From Spirogloea muscicola (Eukaryota > Streptophyta > Zygnematophyceae > Spirogloeales > Spirogloeaceae), in the NCBI GenBank assembly GCA_009602725.1, contig WELB01000134.1, positions 185,305 to 210,694 on the forward strand: 25,390 nt of DNA. The letters are read 5' to 3'. Below, one piece after another: positions 13,210 to 20,716 of this stretch. The number at the start of each line of letters is the position of its first letter. Within the stretch, counting starts at the first letter, position 1. The notes beneath the pieces are model-generated. The model made no database searches. It was given only the letters and a program-made list of their open reading frames with translations, and had not been told where the DNA came from. The position numbers and the translations under genes were made by a program.

Positions 13210-14639
13210 ACTCAATTGAACAGGCACGGTGGTTCGCCTGGTAATCTATTTGAGGATAACATTGAACTTACCTGTGAAACTCAAGCATTTCATGGAGACA
13301 TCTATTGCATCTAGTCGACAATGTGATGGTCTTCTGTATGCACTGTGTTCGTTGATCTGTTTCATACACTTACCGACGCCTCTTTGACCTATGCTGTGCT
13401 GCCATACTTGGGGCCATAAGCGATTATGTATTCATGCTTGTTGCGCGCAATGAAAATCCGTGAGGCCAGGGAGAGGGGCTCAAAGAATGGTGCTGAGCAC
13501 GTTCTTAGAGTGCAGCCAATGAAACAATGCCTATGAGTGCAAGGCAGATACTGTCGTCCAAATCTAATTGAGATTCAAGTTATCAGCTCTAAGGACGCCA
13601 GCAAATAGCTGAAGGTATCTCGTTGTGCTATTGTGGAGGACATGAACTTCTGAGCGCTCGCCTTGAAAGGAGCTGCCTTTCTAGTTGAAGGCCAACAACA
13701 GAGGGACTGGGGCTGTAAGTATAGGGGCCATAGAAGCTCAGAGGGCAAGCGACACACCAATGCCTGCCGGAACGCTTGAGGACAAGCCTGGCAGGCATAA
13801 GTAGTAAGCTGTCAAGAGCCTTAGGGGACTGCGAAAGGCTATGGACTGAACAGCCTTCATGTGGTGAACTGGCTATTGATTCACGCTTTTAAGTAGAGTT
13901 GTTGTGATACAGCAACACTTTGCATCTATGACTTTGAGGATCAGAGCGGGAGGACGTCCTAGGTGTCTCTTCTCTAGGAGGCTTGTGTTACTGGATGATA
14001 TAGGATGTAACGCCGAACCCTGAAGCATGTAGATACTTAGAAGGAGGAGTATTTCAAGCTGCAAATCGCCAGCCCATTCTGAGAGTGCTAATTTCCAGGG
14101 GCCTGCAGCACCTTCGATAATGACAGGGCTCCCTGGCCCGCTGGTTGACAGGCTGTAATTCCTGGACCAGATAGGGTTGCACCGTGGCACATGAATTTCT
14201 GGATACGTTAACGGTTTCTTTAGGCCAGCCCTCCTCTCGCTCTGCTCTTTGTCAAAGATCGGGCAAGTCGGTATGTGAGGTTACATAGATAAGGAGGCGC
14301 CCAATTCTTAGATGGCGACCCCTTTTGCACGACTAGCGGCAGCCACAACGTTGAGACATGTACACAAGTGAGGTGCAGCAGGTCCATGAGGAATGAGGAG
14401 CCGTTCGGGAGAAGAGCTGGCGTGACATGCTTCGAGTGTCGCCGTGCAGCAGATAGCAACCATTGGCGGTTTTTGGTTGACAAGTCGTAAGTGCAAGCAT
14501 TGGAAGGTTTGGAATTGAGGCTCAAGCATGCCACGACTTTGCACTCTCGCAAGGATGTGGTATTTCTGAGAAAAGTAATGTAGACCAGGGAAGTGCTCCG
14601 AAATACGTCGACCAAGTCACAGTATCTTTCCTGGGGCCT
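13210..14639. other. Non-coding interval downstream of AAE14
   Basis: I see no recognisable gene here. Minus-strand open frames at 13873-14190 and 14220-14645 show no domain, ordinary low-complexity-free but unfamiliar sequence, and no splice links. A TGTAA word at 13714-13718 could be a distant 3'-end signal for AAE14. Confidence 0.45.
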
Positions 14640-14812
14640 GAACATTCGTTTTTGGGCTGGCCTTTCACAGCCATCGCCCCCTTCTGGGAAATGCTAACAT
14701 TCTCTGGGGCCGAAAGGCAAGTCGAGGTCAGTCGAGGTCGACACAAGGGAAAGGAATAGCTCTTATAATGTAAGGCAATGGCTGTGAGAGGGCAGCCCAA
14801 AGGAATGAACAA
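14640..14812. mobile_element. Foldback element made of two inverted hairpin repeats
   Basis: A plus-orientation copy (about 14645-14680, GGGCTGG at 14654-14660 and CAGCC at 14668-14672) faces a minus-orientation copy (about 14770-14808, GGCTG at 14780-14784 and CAGCCC at 14793-14798). The two arms are nearly complementary over about 27 bases. The spacer of roughly 90 bp contains the direct repeat GTCGAGGTCAGTCGAGGTC at about 14722-14740. The layout is MITE-like. Confidence 0.5.
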
Positions 14813-14869
14813 GGTCTGAGAAGGCCGGAAGGCGCCATAAGATGGGTTTGAGCCTCCGAGTTAAGGGGA

Positions 14870-15115
14870 AAAAGAAGAAAGTGCTCGCCCATTGAGGATA
14901 GAGAGAAGTGCTCGCCCATAGAGAATATTGAGGATAGGGGCTGGAAAAACCAGCCCAAAACTAAGTACGAGAAGGGTGGCCAGGGTAAGCGCTAAAAAAA
15001 AAAGTGCTCGCCCATTGAGAATAGGGGCTGGAACAACCAGCCCGAAAAAGAATGAACAGAGTACGAGAAGGGGGCCAGGGGAAGCGCTAAGTAACAGAAA
15101 CAAAGCTGCTACGAG
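14870..15115 (-). repeat. Tandem hairpin repeats with GGGCGAGC boxes
   Basis: Two units follow each other on the minus strand. Stems are GGGCTGG/CCAGCCC at 14938-14944/14950-14956 (loop AAAAA) and 15025-15031/15037-15043 (loop AACAA), as read on plus. GCTCGCCC boxes lie at 14883-14890, 14911-14918 and 15006-15013. Each unit ends in a GGCCAGGG...AGCGCTAA stretch. The second unit merges with the 3' flank of the reading frame ending at 15120. Confidence 0.7.
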
Positions 15116-15119
15116 ACAC

Positions 15120-15410
15120 TCAGTAACCCCTGCTAAGCAGCCGCAGATCAGAGATGCTGGGCTCCTGGAAGTGGGTCCCCTGGCCAGAGCCAGAGGCAGC
15201 AGCGAGGGCTCTGCCGGCACGAAGGTGCAGCGCCCGGGCCATGGACCTCTGCAGCGAGACGGCCAGGCGCATTCGATACACTTGCGCCAGCGACCCGGCT
15301 GCAGGAAAGTCAAGCGGCTCCCCATGGAAGCGCCGGGCGATGGTGTGGCGGGCGAGCTGGGTGAGCAGCTCGAGCCACCGAGCGCCCAAAAAACAAGCAC
15401 AAAAAGACAA
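15120..15410 (-). pseudogene. 5'-truncated copy of the element's terminal ORF
   Basis: On the minus strand the frame aligns from GARWLELLTQLARHTIARRF through AQVYRMRLAVSLQRSMARAL and ALAAASGSGQG to SDLRLLSRGY and TGA. It is nearly identical to the last third of the copy at 15651-16433. Everything before GARWLELL is replaced by A/T-rich tail sequence resembling the element's 3' flank, so the copy lost its 5' end at that point. The in-frame ATG that opens the frame is not conserved with the family and is unlikely to be a true start. Confidence 0.7.
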
Positions 15411-15429
15411 AGCAGCTACGAATCACTCA

Positions 15430-15650
15430 GAAGAAGAAATGCTCGCCCATAGAGAAGAGTGGCTGCCAAAGCCAGCCCAAAAGGAATGGACAATATCCCA
15501 AGCCAAAGAAAGAGGTGCCGAAAAAGAACTACACTACAGTCCATGCCTGGGGACTAGGACTAAGACATCAGCCAGAGGGGGGGCCAGAGGAAGCCAGAGG
15601 AAGCGCTAAGAAACCAAAGCACACAAAGAAAGAAAGCAGCTACAAATTAC
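15430..15650 (-). repeat. 3' flank and hairpin repeat of the long element copy
   Basis: Downstream (minus strand) of the stop codon at 15651 come an AGCGCTT...CTGGC segment, then the hairpin GGCTG...CAGCCC at 15461-15478, and a GGGCGAGC box (GCTCGCCC on plus at 15441-15448). The order equals that at 14995-15119 after the shorter copy, giving a tandem period of about 530 bp between the two stop codons. Confidence 0.65.
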
Positions 15651-16433
15651 TCAGTAACCCCTGCTAAGCAGCCGCAAATCAGAGAGGCTAGGGTCCTGGA
15701 AGTGGGTCCCCTGGACAGAGCCAGAGGCAGCAGCGAGGGCTCTCCCGGCACGAAGGTGCAGCGCACGGGCCATGGACCTCTGCAGCGAGACGGCCAAGCG
15801 CATGCGATACACTTGCGCCAGCGACCCGGCTGCAGGAAAGTCTACCGGTTCACCATGGAAGCGACGGGCGATTGCGTGGCGGGCGAGCTGGTTAAGTAGC
15901 TCAAGCCACCGAGCGCCCAGTGCCCCATGGATGTCAATTGCCAACGGGAAGAACTCGTCTTCCGGTGGATGGTCGGCGTACTTGATCTCTTTTGCCCGAG
16001 CGGCGCAGGCGACCGCATACCCAGCCTTGGTGGCAGACTGGGCTGGGTGGGAGCGGTCAAATGCGTCGGTAGTCACCACATCCAGAAGCAGACGTGGCCC
16101 GCCGGCCTGTGGGGTGGCCACCAGGTCGACGCGACGAGCGTGGAGACCGTCGGCCCTGGCCTGGAGCGGCATGACGCCGGAGTGCTCCGCTGCCACCGCG
16201 AAGCCAGCCTCCACCAGGATGCTGTGCATCGCGTCCCGGAGGCGGTCGTGGGCCGCCGTCCTCGCCGCCATGGGAACAGCGCAGGACGTGAGCAGCCAGC
16301 TCGCCAGGCTTGGCCCCTCGCTCGCCACACTGGCATTGACGCACGCCCTGGAGGCTCCTCTGGCTTCCTCTGGCCCCCTTCTCGTTCTTTGTTCATTCTT
16401 TTTTGGGCTGGCTTGTCCAGCCCCTATCCTCAA
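15651..16433 (-). pseudogene. Longest copy of the element's terminal ORF (endonuclease-like, probable LINE C-terminus)
   Basis: The 260-codon minus-strand frame contains AAHDRLRDAMHSILVEAGF, then ARRVDLVATPQ, LLLDVVTTDAFD and ARAKEIKYADH, followed by FFPLAIDIHGALGARWLELL and the family tail ending SDLRLLSRGY. The spaced Asp/Asp/Lys pattern (RVD...LLLD...K) resembles a PD-(D/E)xK nuclease fold. HDxLRD followed by this pattern is typical of the region after the reverse transcriptase in many algal and protist non-LTR retrotransposons; I infer that origin. Just upstream a second minus-strand frame (to 16344) reads QCQCGERG...AAHVLRC, a CxC-H-C knuckle that would precede HDRLRD but is out of frame, suggesting a frameshift. 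The first about 27 codons are translated inverted hairpin repeat, not native protein. No reverse transcriptase is present. Confidence 0.6.
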
Positions 16434-16461
16434 TGGGCGAGCCCTTTCTTCTTAAGAAGAA
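16370..16461 (+). repeat. Inverted hairpin repeat at the 5' side of the long ORF copy
   Basis: A plus-orientation subfamily A copy has stem GGGCTGG (16405-16411), loop CTTGT, CCAGCCC (16417-16423) and a GGGCGAGC box at 16435-16442. It ends in a perfect 16-base palindrome TTCTTCTTAAGAAGAA (16446-16461). It is inverted relative to the copy at 15430-15500, so the reading frame lies between inverted repeats. Confidence 0.65.
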
Positions 16462-16555
16462 GGGGGCCAGGCGAAGCACTAAGGCGAAGCACTAAGAAAG
16501 AAGCACACAAGAAGAACTAAAGCAGCTACTAACTACTCAGTAACCCCTGCTAGGA
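16460..16555 (-). mobile_element. Terminal scrap of a further element copy
   Basis: On the minus strand this reads the last codons SRGY and TGA (TCAGTAACCCCT on plus, about 16539-16550) followed by the family's 3' flank. A 13-bp unit AGGCGAAGCACTA is duplicated near 16473-16498. It ends about 170 bp before the GCR1 start codon. Confidence 0.55.
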
Positions 16556-16667
16556 AAAAGCCAGCTCACAGGAGGAACAGAGTCAGAGGAGTGGGGCACA
16601 GTTTCGGCGGAGGGCTGGCCGTTGACGGCCCAGGTCAGCTGACGGGGCTGACGCGAGGCCTGCCCCT

Positions 16668-16721
16668 GCTGCCGCCGCCGCCGCCGCCGCCGCCATCGCC
16701 GGTGGCGGCGGCGGCGGCAGC
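16668..16721 (+). promoter_or_regulatory. Perfect 18-bp CGG/CCG hairpin abutting the GCR1 start codon
   Basis: GCTGCC(GCC)n at 16668-16685 is perfectly complementary to 16704-16721, with an 18-base loop, and the ATG follows at 16723. In RNA this would be a very stable stem immediately before the start codon and could hinder scanning. If translation began upstream it would encode a Pro run and an Ala run, but no in-frame ATG is seen upstream. Confidence 0.6.
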
Positions 16722-16722
16722 C

Positions 16723-19518
16723 ATGATCCGCGGGCTCACCCCGGCGCAGACGCGCGCGCTGACGGCCGCCAACGCCGCGGCCTCGTCGCTGTCCTTTGCC
16801 GGCTCCGCCTTCATCGTCCTCTGCTACCTGCTCTTCCGCGACCTCCGCAAGTTCTCCTTCAAGCTCGTCTTCTACCTCTCGCTCTCCGTGAGGCTACTGC
16901 CTGAGCGTCGGGAGAAGCTCGTGGCATAATACCTGCCTCGCGCTTGCCTAGATTGCTGCATTGCTTCTGCCTCGCACAAAGGGAAAGCCTTCCTGCAGCT
17001 TTAGCCGGATGCAGTGATGTTCTCGTTCTCGATGACCTGCCGCAATGCAGCACGTATGTGCTGTCGTAGCATCATTGAGACTGTTTGGTCATGGGAGCAG
17101 AATTGAGTGAATCCGACTTTACTCACTGCCTGCAGGACATGCTCTGCAGCTGCTTCAACATGCTAGGGTTGGCCACTCTTACCTGCTCCCTTTGACGCGA
17201 CGAGAGCTAGTTGCAAATTGCACGTGACGTTCGTGACAGGGTCTCGAGTCCGGGCATAAGAATCTGCTAAGTGTACTGCTAATGCAATTGCATGATTGCA
17301 GGCCAAGAAGACATATGTATGACTTGAAGGCAGATCAGCAGTTTGCCGTCGCTGGTTACGATCTGCACGTGACCTGCTAGTGTAGCTGGTTTCGATGGCT
17401 TGTGTAACAATGCCAATCATAAAGTTGCCGACTCTGAAAGCTTGAGGACGCTGCAGGGACCCAGGCAACGGTGCGCTATGCTACATTCAGGGTTATGCTA
17501 CCCAGTTCTTCTGGATTGCGTCGTTCCTGTGGACAACAACCATTGCCTTCACACTGCACCGTACGGTTGTACGCCACCTTGCTGACGTAGAGCAGCTTGG
17601 TCCCTACTTCCATGCCTATGTGTGGGGTACGCTCCATAACTTATGTGATCTCCTTCAGTTTGCCGCTGCTTGCGCTATGAACTGTTCTTCTGCATGTGTT
17701 GGTATCCAGTGATTTTGTGCCTGCCATATATGCAGCATATGAGATGCCAAGACTCGAAAGCATGTCCTGGCACACTTAGCCTTGCTTCTGAGCTGTTGAG
17801 ATCATTCTGATCGCAGGAACATCGCTCCTGATGACCGCAATCCCTTTCATTGGCAATGACTATGGGCCTGCCGGGGCTTGGTGTTGGATACAGAATGAAA
17901 AAATGACTGGAAAGGTGCTGCAATCCTGCAATCCTTGAACCTTCATGACTGTACAAGCACTGAGTTAGTGAAGCTTGTAGCATGCCACCCCAGCAAGCAG
18001 GTGTTTGCTTGAAGCAGAGACTGGACTAAATTAGTATGATATTCCAGTAGACATATCATTCAGCATGCTGCACATTAACTTGCTGCCATGCATCCCCTCT
18101 TTGGTATTGATGAACTTAGTCTGAATCCTGCTGTCCCAACATCTCCTTGACATCTTTCAGGTACTGCGATTCTTGACATTTTACATTCCCTTGTGGTCTG
18201 CTATCATATTCAATGGGACTGTCTATTACCAAGTAATTCGCATGCTCAGCTTCGCAACGCGGGTATGTGGATTGGCCACCACCGTTTTCCTCTGTCTGCG
18301 ATACAGTATGGCGTTTTTAACAAAGTGTGCAGGCTGATGTAGTATAGATGATGCAAGTATGAATTGTCCATGCAAACGCCGAACTCTATGCTTCTCAGCT
18401 GTAAGTGCACTTGATGGAGGCACTCACTGTCTATTGGCGTGCATAGGTCGTCAGGCATGAGCATGTCTGTTCTCAATTCAGTGGAAGCATGACAGCATCT
18501 TGGTCCTTTTGCAGATGGCTGCGGCCACGGCTGACCGACAGAAGCAGGTTGAGATAAGAGCAGACATGAAGGTCAGTATCCAATCACAGCTTTTGCTCTG
18601 CCAATTGTGCTTAATGTTGGACAATCTCAAAGACATTGTGTGCACTTCAAATACCTTGCAAGTTTATGTGAGATATTGTCCCTCAAGCCCTGCCTGTCCT
18701 TCTCTGCTCTCAGCAGTCCTTGCGTCGTTTGGAAAATCTGATTCAGTGTCACGCCACTTTGCCATGTGTTTACTACACTAGCCTTGACAAGTGACAAGCT
18801 AGGATCTGCAGACTTTGAATCGGCTGGGTTACTACCCTCTCATCCTCATTGGCTCATGGACCTTTGGCACAATCAATCGCATCCACAACTTCATAGAACC
18901 TGATCGGCCCTTGTTTTGGCTTTATTGCTTACACTACACTACAGCCGCTCTGATGGTAAGTTGCCCACCATCCATGCGGTAGAATACTTGATGTGCAGAA
19001 GTACTTGTCATTACCGCCATTTGACTGCTTGGTCTGAAGCACCATGAGCCTGGGCTCTTTCAGGGCCTCTTCAATTCCATTGCATATGGCTTCAATGCTA
19101 CTGTTCGGCGGACTTTGAGAGAGAAGCTCAGCTTGTGAGTTCCTACCCTCAAACTGTGATTGAATGTGAAGCACACACTGTGTGCTTGCTGCCTCATCCT
19201 GGTTATTGCACTGAGAACGGGCCGTCAATTAGGAGCTAAAACGTCCAAGCCACTGCCTTTACGAAGCTAGGCTAAGCAAGAGAGCTGATCGAGCTCTTCA
19301 CTGCTGTGTATCTCTTGTCACTCTACAGACACGCTTAGGACATGTTCAAGAATTGGGGGAGAGGCCGTCACGTCATATAACGTCAGGCGTTTTCTTTGAG
19401 GTGCAGGTACTGGCCAGATCACTTCCAATCTGGAGCGGCTCCACAGGCTCAATTTATCCGGCTGGACGAGGCTCTGGAAGAGGGAGGGGGGGTGGAGGGT
19501 GAAGAGGACAAGTCATAA
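16723..19518 (+). CDS. GCR1: GCR1-type seven-transmembrane receptor-like protein
   Basis: Nine exons join in phase: 16723-16887, 17136-17167, 17457-17626, 17817-17914, 18161-18262, 18515-18571, 18812-18955, 19064-19134 and 19407-19518 (TAA), 316 residues. Recognisable blocks are AASSLSFAGSAFIVLCYLLF (TM1), LRKFSFKLVFYLSLS joined to DMLCSCFNMLG (TM2), GALCYIQGYATQFFWIASFL then WTTTIAFTLHRTVV (TM3), YVWGTSLLMTAIPF (TM4), WCWIQ, LRFLTFYIPLWSAIIFNGTV (TM5), YYPLILIGSWTFGTINRIHN (TM6) and TAALMGLFNSIAYGFNATVR (TM7). These run collinear with plant GCR1 (about 326 residues), which belongs to the family resembling Dictyostelium cAMP receptors. Arabidopsis GCR1 is a plasma-membrane protein reported to contact the G-alpha subunit; ligand and receptor activity are disputed. 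The short acidic C-tail (EEGGGVEGEEDKS) differs from plants. Start chosen as the first in-frame ATG. A repeat-element scrap lies 170 bp upstream. Confidence 0.93.
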
Positions 19519-19637
19519 CCCTGGCCCCACCTTGCCCAGACAGGGGTGTTGTGCTTAATCCATCCCCCATCTGATGCAAGGCTCGTTCATATTTTGTACA
19601 GAAGTTTACACGTCTTGAAGCATACACTCTAAGAGCA

Positions 19638-19642
19638 TGTAA
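19638..19642 (+). terminator. Candidate UGUAA 3'-end signal of GCR1
   Basis: TGTAA occurs 120 bp after the GCR1 stop. Chlorophytes commonly use UGUAA as the polyadenylation signal, and the distance is plausible. Another TGTAA is at 19979-19983. Confidence 0.4.
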
Positions 19643-19740
19643 ATACGTGTGCTCCTACTCAGATCACCCATCTTAATTGCACCGTGCAGTTGTGGTAGCC
19701 TTGTTCGATCAAGGCACGGCAGAGTGTGCAGTCAGTCCTT

Positions 19741-19806
19741 TGCAGTATTCTCTGCTAGTCATTGCCGAGTCCTCTGCAGTATTTTCTGCTAGTCATTTCC
19801 GAGTCC
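19741..19806. repeat. Tandem duplication, 34-bp period
   Basis: Two adjacent units (19741-19774 and 19775-19806) share TGCAGTATT, TCTGCTAGTCATT and CCGAGTCC with only a couple of differences. It lies between GCR1 and RAE1 and no gene is seen there. Confidence 0.75.
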
Positions 19807-20264
19807 AAGTTCAGTGGGGGAATTTGCTGCGGCACTGCTAGCACAGTAGCTGTTGCGCTACAGGTCAATACAAGCTGGTGCATGTGGACATACCTGCCTG
19901 CTGAAGAATGCGTCATGAAGTGCAGACAGCACTTGCTTGCGATTGAACAGCTTTGGCTGCACGATCAAGTCTAAGTCCTGTAAGCATGGCCTAAGACCTA
20001 TTATGCAATATGTGGTCATGCATTAGCTGTGGAGACGTTTGCCCCTTGGGTGTGGTTGGCCATCTAGCACTTCCATCACTGTCGAAGGAAGGAGGTTGCA
20101 AGGAGGCAAAGTGAGCGCAAGTCGCCCCTCTGCAGCCAGCCTCACAATTGCAAGCAGTGCGGTCTGAGGTCGCATAATTTGGTCATTTGCATGCAGATTG
20201 AGTGCTGGAGCAATAGCAAGCCATATCTTCCAACACCAAGCTACCGTGAGAAAGTGAAGTAGAC

Positions 20265-20405
20265 GCTCTGGGAGAAGAAGAAGTGGCTCTCCCAATGGGG
20301 GCAAGAGCTGAGGGGGTGAGAAGCCAGCCCAACAAAGAATTGACAAGGTTCGAAGGGGCCAAACTACGAAGGGGCCAGAGGCGTTAGCTCTAAAGTAGGG
20401 AAGGA
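20265..20405 (-). repeat. Solo hairpin repeat (subfamily B) upstream of RAE1
   Basis: Read on the minus strand this has TGGCCCCTTCGTAGTTTGGC, TTGTCAATTCTTTGTTGGGC, TGGCTTCTCA and CATTGGGAGAGCCACTTCTT in order, matching the tail at 6830-6975 over about 130 bp. The stem is interrupted by a short insertion. No reading-frame tail is attached, so it is a solo copy or the non-autonomous unit itself. Confidence 0.7.
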
Positions 20406-20716
20406 TGAATCACTCAATGACAATGTGCTTACTAAGCAAGCACAATATATCACCAGTATCTCCCCTGCTCGAGCTATTGGGCCCCAATTATAGCCCCAGT
20501 CACTGCACTAGTTCTTGCCTGAACAATGTGTTGGCTTCTATTTGGCCACCCTTTTCATTTCGTGCTTACCGCGCGCCTTCTCTCCCTAGCTCGAATTCCG
20601 AACTCTGATCACAAGCCTGCAGTCCTTGTGGAGCCCGGGTCTGTCCTCATGATCTAGGCCCGAAGCCGGCCCCGCCGGCGCCGGGAGCGGCGGCGGCGGC
20701 GGCGGCTGCGGCGGCC
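20406..20716 (+). other. Putative RAE1 promoter/5' UTR
   Basis: This interval lies between the solo repeat and the RAE1 ATG. No TATA box is obvious. The last 60 bases form a GC-rich GGC-repeat tract ending directly at the ATG, similar in composition to the GCR1 leader. Confidence 0.4.

Noticed and set aside
14220-14645. Minus-strand 141-codon open frame
   Set aside because: No recognisable domain, no codon-usage resemblance to the genes nearby, and it runs into the foldback repeat.
14870-15650. CRISPR-like array, because of regularly recurring short repeats
   Set aside because: Units are diverged, spacing is irregular, the repeats contain coding tails of a mobile element, and the genome is eukaryotic.
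15702-16520. Plus-strand open frames of up to 227 codons over the repeat ORF
   Set aside because: They are antisense shadows of the minus-strand frame, which alone shows conserved repeats of the same protein motif between copies.
6143-16555. Reverse transcriptase or transposase domain inside the repeat clusters
   Set aside because: I looked for a catalytic YxDD-type or DDE-type block in the frames there and found none; only the terminal ORF and tails are present.
16591-16722. Upstream GTG start for GCR1 giving a Pro/Ala-rich N-terminus
   Set aside because: GTG initiation is not expected for a nuclear gene, and homology begins after the ATG at 16723.
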